Source: Zwartia sp.
Lineage (GTDB): Bacteria > Pseudomonadota > Gammaproteobacteria > Burkholderiales > Burkholderiaceae_B
Assembly (NCBI GenBank): GCA_030653405.1
Contig: JAURZO010000005.1
Coordinates: forward strand, 1 to 13,229
DNA length: 13,229 nucleotides
Direction of reading: 5' to 3'
Each line of letters begins with the position of its first letter. Position 1 is the stretch's first letter. This document shows, in pieces, positions 1 through 6,854 of the stretch. The notes beneath the pieces are model-generated. The model was given only the letters and a program-made list of their open reading frames with translations, ran no database searches and was not told where the DNA came from. A program made the translations under genes and the position numbers.

Positions 1-111
1 CGCTTCCTTCCCACACTCGGTCACCCTCATGCAGTTGCGCTTCGCTTCGTTCGCTGTGATCAACTTACGGCGGGACTTGCACCCGCAAGAGTGCGCCCAT
101 GCTGGGCGCAC
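1..111 (-). mobile_element. Group IIC intron, 5' end (partial, runs off left edge)
   Basis: Read on the minus strand from 111 downward, the sequence starts with GTGCGCCC, fitting the group II 5' splice-site consensus GUGYG. A GCATGGGCGCAC segment follows, giving a perfect 9-bp hairpin (111-103 with 99-91, loop of 3). Next comes a second hairpin, GCGGG-TGCAAGT-CCCGC (about 88-72), and near the window edge the string GGAAGGAAGCG. From memory, this order of motifs matches domain I of class C (IIC) bacterial introns such as the Oceanobacillus iheyensis ribozyme. Position agrees: IIC introns are known to insert just downstream of rho-independent terminators, and this one begins three bases after the T-tract of the tyrB terminator, in the same orientation. 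Only the first 111 nt of domain I are present; the rest of the ribozyme, any reverse transcriptase ORF and the 3' end lie outside. The + strand frame open across 1-165 is taken as chance. Confidence 0.88.
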
Positions 112-114
112 TAT

Positions 115-144
115 AAAAAAACAGCTCCGACAATGCGGAGCTGT
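115..144 (-). terminator. Rho-independent terminator of tyrB
   Basis: On the minus strand a 9-bp perfect stem (144-136 with 129-121, sequence ACAGCTCCG and its complement, loop of 6) is followed by a run of seven T including the last stem base (121-115). It lies about 80 bases after the tyrB stop codon. On the + strand it is followed only by TTTATT, so it may work weakly in that direction too. The group IIC intron begins directly behind it, which is the expected target context for that class. Confidence 0.88.
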
Positions 145-222
145 TTATTCAGGTACTCAGGATAGGCTAAAAATAAAACTTGGCTAGAAATCAAACAAGC
201 GCTGAAATAAAAAAGCGCGAGT

Positions 223-1428
223 TTAGTCTTTCATCACACTGGCGATCGCTTTTGCAACGACATCGATATTGTGACTATTGAGTGCAGCGACGCAGATACG
301 TCCGCTACTGACGGCATAAATCGCATGTTCAGCTCTGAGTCGCTCGACCTGGGCCGCATTGAGTCCAGAAAAGGAGAACATGCCGCGTTGCTTCATGACG
401 AACGTAAAGTCCTCTTTCACACCATTCTCTGCGAGCTTTTCAACGAGTTGCCGGCGCATGAGGCGGATACGCTCACGCATGCCCGCCAGCTCCTGATCCC
501 ACATCGCAAATAGCTCTGGAGTGTTTAAGACCGTGGATACGATTGTGCCGCCATGAGTGGGTGGATTGGAGTAGTTGGTTCGGATCACACGCTTGACTTG
601 GCTCAGGACGCGATTGGATTCGTCTTGGCTGCCAGTGACGATCGTCAATGCGCCTACGCGCTCGCCATAAAGAGAGAACGACTTTGAAAATGACGAGCTG
701 ATGAACATAGTCATGTCCATATCAGCGAACAGACGAACGGCCGTTGCGTCTTGTTCTAAGCCATCGCCAAAACCCTGATAGGCGATATCCAGAAAAGGAA
801 TCAAACCGCTGTCTTTGATGACTTGGGCGACTTCACGCCATTGTTCGGCCGTTAAATCCACGCCCGTAGGATTATGGCAGCAAGCATGTAACACCACGAC
901 GCTCTGGGCAGGGAGCGATTTCAGTGCTTCAAGCATGCCTTTGAAATCCAGACCATGCGTTGCGGCATCGTAATAGGGGTAGTTGACAACCTCAAAGCCC
1001 GCGCGCTCAAACAGTGCGCGATGATTTTCCCAGCTTGGGTTGCTAATCGCGACTTTGGCGTTGGGAACCAGTTGTTTGATAAAGTCAGCACCGATCTTGA
1101 GGGCACCTGTACCGCCAAGTGCCTGCATTGTCAGTACGCGACCCGATGCGATCAGGGAAGAATTTTTACCAAGGACGAGCTCTTGTGCGCCTTTGTTGTA
1201 CCCGGCAATACCTTCTATCGGGAGGTAGCCGCGGGCTGCCGCAGCCTCAACCCGGGTCACCTCAGCTTTGTGCACAGCAGAAAGTAGGGGAATCTTGCCG
1301 TTGTCATCGTAGTACACACCAACACCCAAGTTCACCTTGTGTGCACGTGTATCGGCGTTGAATTGTTCGTTCAGACCCAGAATGGGGTCGCGTGGGGCAA
1401 GTTCTACGGATTGAAAGAGGGTGCTCAT
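223..1428 (-). CDS. tyrB: Aromatic amino acid aminotransferase (class I, PLP-dependent)
   Basis: This 401-residue protein is a fold-type I aminotransferase of the AspC/TyrB subgroup, which moves the amino group between aspartate, tyrosine or phenylalanine and 2-oxoglutarate in the cytosol. Visible motifs are NPSWENH (130-136), HNPTG (185-189), the cofactor-contacting D214 and Y217, and the PLP lysine K249 in SSSFSKSFSLYGERVGAL. A carboxylate-binding SGR motif lies near the C-terminus. FSLYGERVGAL and the C-terminal SGRICVAALN resemble E. coli TyrB more than AspC (SKNFGLYNERVGA), so tyrB is preferred; substrate range cannot be read with certainty and it may also serve as the aspartate aminotransferase. 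Length is normal for the family. It is divergent from uvrB across a 118-base gap, and no clear Shine-Dalgarno precedes its ATG. A strong terminator follows. Confidence 0.93.
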   Translation of the reverse strand: MSTLFQSVELAPRDPILGLNEQFNADTRAHKVNLGVGVYYDDNGKIPLLSAVHKAEVTRVEAAAARGYLPIEGIAGYNKGAQELVLGKNSSLIASGRVLTMQALGGTGALKIGADFIKQLVPNAKVAISNPSWENHRALFERAGFEVVNYPYYDAATHGLDFKGMLEALKSLPAQSVVVLHACCHNPTGVDLTAEQWREVAQVIKDSGLIPFLDIAYQGFGDGLEQDATAVRLFADMDMTMFISSSFSKSFSLYGERVGALTIVTGSQDESNRVLSQVKRVIRTNYSNPPTHGGTIVSTVLNTPELFAMWDQELAGMRERIRLMRRQLVEKLAENGVKEDFTFVMKQRGMFSFSGLNAAQVERLRAEHAIYAVSSGRICVAALNSHNIDVVAKAIASVMKD

Positions 1429-1432
1429 TTGG

Positions 1433-1460
1433 ATGATAGGTATATGATTTTAAATATCAA
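1433..1460 (-). promoter_or_regulatory. Possible tyrB promoter
   Basis: On the minus strand TTGATA (1460-1455) and TATCAT (1438-1433) are spaced by 16 bases, each close to the sigma-70 consensus. The -10 box ends only four bases before the tyrB ATG, so a start from it would give an almost leaderless message, which fits the missing Shine-Dalgarno but makes the call weak. The whole 1429-1546 gap is A+T-rich next to tyrB. Confidence 0.25.
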
Positions 1461-1473
1461 CAAAGATTTTGGG

Positions 1474-1502
1474 TGGACGCTTGGGCTTACACGGAACATA
1501 AT
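1474..1502 (+). promoter_or_regulatory. Putative sigma-70 promoter of uvrB
   Basis: TGGACG (1474-1479) and CATAAT (1497-1502) match four and five of six consensus bases with an ideal 17-base spacer. Transcription would begin near 1509, leaving a leader of about 38 bases before the ATG at 1547. An AGGAGG at 1503-1508 would then lie just upstream of the start of the message and not act as a ribosome site. I see no CTGT-N8-ACAG type LexA box in the gap, so there is no visible sign of SOS control. Confidence 0.4.
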
Positions 1503-1546
1503 AGGAGGCTACCCTGCATCCAAGGGGTTTCCCGAATAAGTCTAGC

Positions 1547-3793
1547 ATGACCACCAATATTCCACCCGACAAAATCAACGCTAAAGCCCCTGTAGGCACC
1601 CCACAGGAGCGATCCCCTCATGATTTGTCGGGAGATGACCACACCTCGCCTGAACAAGCAACATATGGCTCTGCATCTGTCGGGCAGCTCCCGCCTGCTA
1701 TCGCGCATGAAGCCGCCAAGATTGGGCGTAAGACGCCGGCCGTACTCACCGCCTCGATTTCAACAGGCAAAGAGGAGCCGCGCTATGTTGACTATCCTGA
1801 TAGCCCTTTTCATTTGTATCAGCCATATCCGCCTGGTGGTGATCAGCCCAATGCGATCAATCAGCTTGAGCAGGGCGTGCGTGATGGACTGATGTGTCAG
1901 ACATTATTAGGTGTGACAGGCTCAGGTAAGACCTTCACGATGGCAAATATGATCGCCCGACTAGGTCGTCCTGCTGTTGTGTTAGCACCCAACAAGACCC
2001 TCGCCGCACAACTTTATGCGGAAATGAGGGAGTTTTTTCCCAAGAATGCAGTTGAATATTTTGTATCGTATTACGACTATTACCAGCCTGAAGCTTATGT
2101 GCCGACTCGAGATCTATTTATTGAAAAAGATTCGTCGATCAATGAGCACATCGAGCAAATGCGGCTATCTGCCACCAAAAGTCTTTTAGAGCGGCGCGAC
2201 ACAATCATTGTCGGAACAGTCTCCTGTATCTACGGTATCGGCAACCCCTCTGACTATCATGCGATGGTGTTGATTCTACGTGTGGGTGATCGTATTCCTC
2301 GCAGAGAGATCTTGGCGCGGCTCGTTGCGATGCAATATGAGCGCAACGATACGGAGTTTACTCGCGGAACTTTCCGTGCCCGCGGCGAAACGATTGATGT
2401 TTTTCCTGCAGAAAGTGCTGAACTCGCCGTGCGCTTGTCCTTGTTCGATGATGAGGTCGAAAGCCTGGAGTTATTTGATCCTCTCACTGGTAAAGTGCGC
2501 CAAAAAGTCCCGCGATTTACTGTTTATCCAGGTTCTCATTATGTCACGCCTCGCGATACCGTTTTGCGTGCAATCGAAACGATCAAGCAAGAGCTACGGG
2601 AGCGTGTGAAACATTTTGTAGATGGCGGTCATCTTGTTGAGGCGCAGCGAATCGAGCAGCGCACGCGGTTTGATCTTGAAATGCTCAGCGAACTTGGCTT
2701 TTGCAAAGGGATTGAAAACTACTCACGGCATCTATCAGGGGCTGCACCCGGTGAGCCACCGCCCACACTCATAGACTATTTACCAAGCGACGCATTGATG
2801 TTCATAGATGAGAGTCATGTCACGATCGGTCAGCTTGGGGGCATGTACCGTGGGGACCGTGCGCGCAAAGAAACACTTGTGAACTATGGGTTTCGTCTGC
2901 CATCTGCCATGGACAACCGACCTTTGAAAATGGAAGAGTTCGAAGCGCGCATGAGGCAGTGTATTTTTGTGTCGGCAACGCCAGGTCAGTATGAGCAAGC
3001 CCATACGGACAACGTAGTCGAGCAAGTTGTGCGGCCAACGGGTTTGGTTGATCCGATTGTAGAGGTGCGTCCTGCACGTACCCAGGTTGATGACTTGCTC
3101 GGTGAGATCAAATTGCGTGTGGCGATTGAGGAGCGCGTGCTCGTCACCACGTTGACTAAACGTATGGCAGAGGATTTAACCGATTATCTTGCCGAACATG
3201 GTGTTCGAGTTCGTTACTTACACTCAGACATCGATACTGTTGAGCGCGTCGAAATCATTCGGGATCTGCGATTAGGCAAATTTGATGTGTTAGTTGGCAT
3301 TAACTTATTGCGAGAAGGCCTTGATATACCTGAGGTTTCTCTTGTTGCAATCTTGGATGCAGACAAAGAAGGTTTTCTAAGATCTGATCGGAGTCTGATA
3401 CAAACCATTGGTCGTGCTGCGCGCAATCTTAATGGTCGCGCGATTCTGTATGCCGACCGAATCACGGATTCGATGAAAAGGGCAATGAGCGAAACTGAAC
3501 GTCGCCGTCAAAAGCAGCTGGCATTTAATCAAGAGCATGGTATCGAGGCCCGTAGCGTCCGCAAGGCAGTACGCGAGTTGATCGACGGAATTGTGGCACC
3601 TGCCTTTAGAAATCAGGAGGAGCCAGATGTTTCCCTGGCACTTTTGACAGATGAAAAAGCCCTTGCCAGAGAATTTAAACGACTGGAGAAGCTCATGTTG
3701 GATCACGCGCGGAATCTTGAATTTGAACAGGCTGCCGCGGCACGCGATGCTCTAAAAGTTTTAAAAGATCGTGTGCTGCTGTCTGGTGCATAA
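1547..3793 (+). CDS. uvrB: Excinuclease ABC subunit B (UvrB), with N-terminal extension
   Basis: UvrB is the helicase-like damage-verification subunit of nucleotide excision repair; it is loaded by UvrA and recruits UvrC. The Walker A motif GVTGSGKT is at residues 122-129, followed by LAPNKTLAAQL and the beta-hairpin region YFVSYYDYYQPEAYVP that clamps DNA. The Walker B-type DESH is near 421, the second helicase half carries TTLTKRMAEDL, YLHSDIDT and QTIGRAARN, and a C-terminal UVR domain for UvrC contact (HARNLEFEQAAAARD) is near 715. The protein is 748 residues against 673 in E. coli. The excess is nearly all at the N-terminus: homology begins around residue 86, and the first 80 or so residues are a Pro/Ala/Ser/Thr-rich, probably disordered stretch. 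No ATG or GTG lies between M1 and the core; only TTG codons at residues 27 and 91 could restart it. No Shine-Dalgarno lies at a good distance from the ATG. A terminator follows directly. Confidence 0.97.
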   Translation: MTTNIPPDKINAKAPVGTPQERSPHDLSGDDHTSPEQATYGSASVGQLPPAIAHEAAKIGRKTPAVLTASISTGKEEPRYVDYPDSPFHLYQPYPPGGDQPNAINQLEQGVRDGLMCQTLLGVTGSGKTFTMANMIARLGRPAVVLAPNKTLAAQLYAEMREFFPKNAVEYFVSYYDYYQPEAYVPTRDLFIEKDSSINEHIEQMRLSATKSLLERRDTIIVGTVSCIYGIGNPSDYHAMVLILRVGDRIPRREILARLVAMQYERNDTEFTRGTFRARGETIDVFPAESAELAVRLSLFDDEVESLELFDPLTGKVRQKVPRFTVYPGSHYVTPRDTVLRAIETIKQELRERVKHFVDGGHLVEAQRIEQRTRFDLEMLSELGFCKGIENYSRHLSGAAPGEPPPTLIDYLPSDALMFIDESHVTIGQLGGMYRGDRARKETLVNYGFRLPSAMDNRPLKMEEFEARMRQCIFVSATPGQYEQAHTDNVVEQVVRPTGLVDPIVEVRPARTQVDDLLGEIKLRVAIEERVLVTTLTKRMAEDLTDYLAEHGVRVRYLHSDIDTVERVEIIRDLRLGKFDVLVGINLLREGLDIPEVSLVAILDADKEGFLRSDRSLIQTIGRAARNLNGRAILYADRITDSMKRAMSETERRRQKQLAFNQEHGIEARSVRKAVRELIDGIVAPAFRNQEEPDVSLALLTDEKALAREFKRLEKLMLDHARNLEFEQAAAARDALKVLKDRVLLSGA

Positions 3794-3829
3794 AGATGCC
3801 CAACAGGCGTTGTTGCAGTGCATCTTTTT
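3793..3829 (+). terminator. Rho-independent terminator of uvrB
   Basis: AAGATGC (3793-3799) pairs with GCATCTT (3820-3826), and inside it CAACA (3801-3805) pairs with TGTTG (3811-3815). The pair forms a bulged two-part stem that overlaps the last base of the uvrB stop codon. A short T run follows, then further T-rich sequence to about 3842. Confidence 0.8.
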
Positions 3830-3999
3830 ATGTTTTGTTTTTATTAACACGATCTTTTTAAAAAGATAAAGCCAAACTATTTTATTAGATAAATTTCATA
3901 ACCTATTGAAATTATTGTATTTATTTATCCACCCTTGTATTTTTTGCTTCAAAATAAAGACAAAAAAATATCTGGACATGTTACGGGTTTTCCCGCACA
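3830..3999 (+). promoter_or_regulatory. A+T-rich spacer upstream of the phosphatase gene
   Basis: This stretch is far richer in A+T than the flanking genes. It holds a perfect 16-base palindrome (ATCTTTTTAAAAAGAT, 3852-3867), several TTATTT/TTTATC repeats, and a small CGGG-TTTT-CCCG hairpin at 3984-3995, just before the phosphatase start. It presumably contains the phosphatase promoter, but I cannot pick a convincing pair: TTGTAT with a 17-base spacer to TATTTT, around 3915-3945, is the best and it is weak. No gene is visible in it. Confidence 0.4.
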
Positions 4000-4011
4000 A
4001 TGTGCACCATC

Positions 4012-4500
4012 ATGACAAAAGTTCTCTTCGTATGCATGGGCAATATTTGCCGGTCGCCCAGCGCAGAAGGCGTTTTTCGCCACCTCATCAATGACGCAGG
4101 CCTCTCTGAGGTCGTCGGGATTGATTCCGCCGGTACCCACAGCTTCCACGTTGGCGAGGCCCCCGATCCGCGTGCGATCGCTGCTGCCCGAAAACGTGGA
4201 TATGAGATCACTCGAGCGGAAGCCAGGCAAGTAGAGCCTGAGGACTTCCACGAGTACGATCTTATCCTCGCCATGGATTGGGAAAATCTTTCCGCGTTGC
4301 AGCAACAGTGCCCAAAGCCTCATCAGCACAAGCTGATGTTGTTGATGCGTTTTGCGAACGAATTCGAGGAGGCGACTGTTCCTGATCCTTATTACGGCGG
4401 TCCCGAAGGATTCGGCAAGGTTCTGGATTACCTCGAAGACGCCTGTCAGGGAGTGCTCGAGCTTGTGCGTAAGCGCGCGACCCAGTATCAAGCAGCCTAA
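4012..4500 (+). CDS. Low-molecular-weight protein tyrosine phosphatase
   Basis: This 162-residue protein is a member of the LMW-PTP family, cytosolic phosphatases that work through a phosphocysteine intermediate. The P-loop C-X5-R-S is at the N-terminus (VCMGNICRSP, nucleophile C8, R14), and the general-acid aspartate is D125 in the DPYYGG motif. Length is usual for the family. An ATG twelve bases upstream (4000) is in frame and would add MCTI; the 4012 ATG is preferred because MTKVLFVC fits family N-termini. Neither start has a clear Shine-Dalgarno. There are no capsule or exopolysaccharide kinase genes beside it, so it is not clearly a Wzb-type enzyme and its substrate is unknown. It stands alone between two terminators, upstream of the isc operon, an arrangement I recall from related betaproteobacteria. 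Confidence 0.93.
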   Translation: MTKVLFVCMGNICRSPSAEGVFRHLINDAGLSEVVGIDSAGTHSFHVGEAPDPRAIAAARKRGYEITRAEARQVEPEDFHEYDLILAMDWENLSALQQQCPKPHQHKLMLLMRFANEFEEATVPDPYYGGPEGFGKVLDYLEDACQGVLELVRKRATQYQAA

Positions 4501-4513
4501 GCAACCTATGAGC

Positions 4514-4541
4514 AAAAAACCGCGCGATGCGCGGTTTTTTT
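4514..4541 (+). terminator. Rho-independent terminator of the phosphatase gene
   Basis: A perfect 12-bp inverted repeat (4514-4525 with 4529-4540, loop GAT) has a GC-rich ACCGCGC core, with an A run before it and seven T after it. The symmetry makes it bidirectional. It separates the phosphatase from the isc operon. Confidence 0.92.
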
Positions 4542-4608
4542 ACGACTAAAGCCCCGATACCCTCCAGGGTTTTGAGGACTTAACCTAGTAAAACACTCGG
4601 GAATTATG

Positions 4609-4634
4609 TATACTTGAGTTGTTTAGTCGGGTTA
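4609..4634 (+). promoter_or_regulatory. Type 1 IscR operator overlapping the isc promoter -10
   Basis: Positions 4610-4634 match the E. coli type 1 IscR site consensus (ATASYYGACT-R-WWW-Y-AGTCRRSTAT) at 20 of 25 positions by my count. This includes the left ATACTTGA half and the right TAGTCGGG half. TATACT at 4609-4614 is a good -10 box that overlaps the left end, so bound IscR would block polymerase; no strong -35 is seen 16-18 bases upstream. In E. coli, [2Fe-2S]-IscR binds such sites to repress its own operon when clusters are plentiful, and the same autoregulation is inferred here. Confidence 0.72.
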
Positions 4635-4672
4635 GTTTTCTCACACGCTAGGTTTCTTTAAAGGATTCTGTC

Positions 4673-5200
4673 ATGAGGCTCACTACCAAAGGACGGTTTG
4701 CGGTTACTGCCATGATTGATTTGGCATTACGACAGCAGGGTGGTCCAGTTACTCTGTCCGCAATTAGTCAACGCCAAAGCATTTCCCTATCTTACCTTGA
4801 GCAATTGTTCGGTAAATTGAGACGTCACGAACTTGTTGAAAGCGTCCGGGGTCCAGGCGGGGGTTATACCTTGGCCCGCCTTGCACGCAATATCACCGTT
4901 GCCGACATCATTTTTGCCGTAGACGAGCCCATCGATGCGACGAACTGTGGAGGCAAAACGGACTGTGCGAGCGGTACAGATGGTAAGCCCGGCATCTGTA
5001 TGACCCACGAGCTGTGGTCAACGCTCAATCGCAAAATGGTCGATTTCCTTGATTCTGTTTCGTTGCAGGATCTTGTTGATCAGCAACGTTTGCGCCAGAT
5101 TCAAGAGGCCAGCAAAGCTTCCGGAGCCGGTGTGCGTGTCAATGTAGTGGGGACAACAAGCCCCGCAATTGGCAAAGAAGCCATCTCAATTAGTTTGTAA
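4673..5200 (+). CDS. iscR: Fe-S cluster-sensing transcriptional regulator IscR
   Basis: IscR is an Rrf2-family repressor that reports Fe-S cluster status and controls the isc operon. The N-terminal winged helix is plain: MRLTTKGRFAVTAM at the start, a recognition helix region SLSYLEQLFGKLRRHEL (38-54) and the wing VRGPGGGY (58-65). Cluster ligands are C92, C98, C109 and H112 (pattern CMTHELW). In E. coli the ligands are C92, C98, C104 and H107, so five extra residues sit between the second and third cysteine here. The protein is 175 residues, near the 162 of E. coli, with a divergent C-terminal tail. A good ribosome site (AAAGGA, 4660-4665, 7 bases before ATG) supports the start. It is first in an operon of seven genes and has a type 1 IscR operator upstream. 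Confidence 0.96.
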   Translation: MRLTTKGRFAVTAMIDLALRQQGGPVTLSAISQRQSISLSYLEQLFGKLRRHELVESVRGPGGGYTLARLARNITVADIIFAVDEPIDATNCGGKTDCASGTDGKPGICMTHELWSTLNRKMVDFLDSVSLQDLVDQQRLRQIQEASKASGAGVRVNVVGTTSPAIGKEAISISL

Positions 5201-5234
5201 CGGCTAGTTCTCAAAAATATTCAGGAGTTTTAGC

Positions 5235-6446
5235 ATGTCAACCCGTCCTATCTATTTTGACTATTCGGCCACCACACCGGTTGACCCCCGCGTTGTCGAG
5301 AAAATGATCCCTTGGCTTTACGAGCATGCCGGTAATCCAGCATCCCGCAGTCATGCCTACGGATGGGAAGCCGAAGAGGCCGTCGAGCGTGCCCGCGATC
5401 AGGTTGCTGCGCTTGTCAATGCCGACCCTCGCGAGATTGTTTGGACATCTGGTGCGACTGAGTCTAATAACTTGGCCATCAAGGGAGCAGCGACGTTCTA
5501 CGCTGAGCGTGGCAAGCACATCATCACCATCAAGACTGAACACAAGGCGGTGTTGGATCCCTGTCGGGAGCTTGAGCGTCAAGGTTTCGAGGTCACTTAC
5601 CTCGATGTGCAAGAGAACGGTCTGATTAGTATGGATGCGCTCAAAGCGGCCATTCGTCCTGACACTGTCTTGATCTCGGTTATGTTCGTGAACAATGAAA
5701 TTGGCGTGATTCAAGATGTCGCGGCAATCGGTGAATTATGCCGATCCAAGAACATTATTTTTCACGTCGATGCAGCTCAAGCTACAGGCAAGGTCGCGAT
5801 TGATCTTCAGACCTTAAAAGTCGATTTGATGTCTTTTTGTGCCCACAAAACATATGGTCCTAAGGGGATTGGCGCGTTGTATGTACGACGCAAACCCCGT
5901 ATCCGTATAGAGGCACAAATGCATGGTGGTGGTCACGAACGTGGTTTTCGTTCGGGTACGCTTGCCACACACCAAATCGTTGGGATGGGCGAAGCCTTTG
6001 CGTTGGCGCAACAGGAGATGGGGACCGAAAACGAGCGTATCCGCATGTTGCGCGATCGTTTGTGGGCGGGCCTGTCGCAAATCGAGGAGGTTTACCTCAA
6101 TGGCGACCTCGAACATCGCGTACCGCACAACCTGAACGTGAGCTTTAACTACGTGGAGGGCGAGTCCCTGATCATGGCGATTAAAGAGCTTGCGGTCTCC
6201 AGCGGCTCTGCTTGCACATCGGCCAGCCTTGAGCCCTCATATGTGTTGCGCGCACTGGGTCGCAATGACGAATTGGCACACAGCTCTATTCGTTTCACGA
6301 TTGGGCGTTTCACAACGGAGCAGCACATTGACTTTGCGGTTGAGTTGCTAAAAGCCCGTGTAGGTAAGCTGCGCGATATGTCACCTCTTTGGGAAATGGC
6401 CAAGGAAGGTATTGATTTAAATTCGGTTCAGTGGGCTGCCCACTAA
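5235..6446 (+). CDS. iscS: Cysteine desulfurase IscS
   Basis: IscS is a PLP-dependent class V aminotransferase-fold enzyme. It converts cysteine to alanine and passes the sulfur as a persulfide to IscU and to tRNA-thiolation partners. The PLP lysine is K205 in SFCAHKTYGPKGIGAL, and the persulfide-carrying cysteine is C327 in SSGSACTSASLEPSYVL on the mobile loop. The N-terminal YFDYSATTPVDPRV and GATESNNLAIKG are also typical. At 403 residues it matches the 404 of E. coli IscS, and the long active-site loop marks it as IscS and not a SufS/CsdA type. AGGAG (5223-5227) lies 7 bases before the ATG. It follows iscR by 34 bases with no terminator and precedes iscU by 22. Confidence 0.98.
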   Translation: MSTRPIYFDYSATTPVDPRVVEKMIPWLYEHAGNPASRSHAYGWEAEEAVERARDQVAALVNADPREIVWTSGATESNNLAIKGAATFYAERGKHIITIKTEHKAVLDPCRELERQGFEVTYLDVQENGLISMDALKAAIRPDTVLISVMFVNNEIGVIQDVAAIGELCRSKNIIFHVDAAQATGKVAIDLQTLKVDLMSFCAHKTYGPKGIGALYVRRKPRIRIEAQMHGGGHERGFRSGTLATHQIVGMGEAFALAQQEMGTENERIRMLRDRLWAGLSQIEEVYLNGDLEHRVPHNLNVSFNYVEGESLIMAIKELAVSSGSACTSASLEPSYVLRALGRNDELAHSSIRFTIGRFTTEQHIDFAVELLKARVGKLRDMSPLWEMAKEGIDLNSVQWAAH

Positions 6447-6468
6447 ACGCTTTGGTTGGAGAATTAAA

Positions 6469-6852
6469 ATGGCATACAGCGATAAAGTCCTTGATCACTA
6501 CGAAAATCCACGTAATGTTGGCACGTTCGACAAGAGCGATGATCAGGTTGGAACGGGTATGGTCGGTGCTCCGGCCTGTGGCGACGTGATGAAGCTGCAA
6601 ATCCGCGTCAACGCGTCGGGTATCATCGAGGACGCAAAATTTAAGACATATGGTTGTGGTTCGGCGATCGCCTCGAGCTCACTCGTGACCGAGTGGGTCA
6701 AGGGTAAGACTTTGGATGAAGCATTGACGATTCGTAACACGCAAATTGCTGAAGAGTTGGCTTTGCCCCCTGTCAAGATTCATTGTTCAATCCTTGCTGA
6801 GGATGCAATCAAAGCCGCCGTCGAGGACTATAAAAATAAGCATACAGGATGA
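6469..6852 (+). CDS. iscU: Fe-S cluster assembly scaffold IscU
   Basis: IscU is the scaffold on which a [2Fe-2S] cluster is built from IscS-supplied sulfur before transfer to carriers. All conserved ligands are present at the E. coli positions: C37 with D39 in PACGDVMK, C63 in YGCGSA, and H105/C106 in KIHCSILAEDA. The HscA recognition motif LPPVK is at 99-103, so it should work with the chaperones encoded downstream. Length is 127 residues (E. coli 128). GGAG at 6458-6461 lies 7 bases before the ATG. Its stop TGA overlaps the ATG of a possible alternative iscA start, so the two are tightly coupled. Confidence 0.98.
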   Translation: MAYSDKVLDHYENPRNVGTFDKSDDQVGTGMVGAPACGDVMKLQIRVNASGIIEDAKFKTYGCGSAIASSSLVTEWVKGKTLDEALTIRNTQIAEELALPPVKIHCSILAEDAIKAAVEDYKNKHTG

Positions 6853-6854
6853 TC

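Noticed and set aside
72..89. T-arm-like hairpin GCGGG-TGCAAGT-CCCGC suggesting a tRNA
   Set aside because: The loop lacks the TTC needed for a tRNA T-loop and no acceptor, D or anticodon arms surround it; it fits intron domain I.
1..165. Open + strand frame from the left edge to a TAG at 163-165
   Set aside because: It runs through the two intron hairpins and the terminator on the opposite strand; its reading is explained by structured RNA and there is no start in the window.
955..1361. Several + strand frames inside tyrB
   Set aside because: They overlap one another and a complete conserved aminotransferase on the other strand.
3949..4515. 188-codon minus-strand frame opposite the phosphatase gene
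   Set aside because: It lies antisense to a conserved family protein with catalytic motifs, shows no recognisable domain, and runs through the terminator region.
5238..5714. 158-codon minus-strand frame inside iscS
   Set aside because: Pure antisense of a strongly conserved gene with no recognisable motif.
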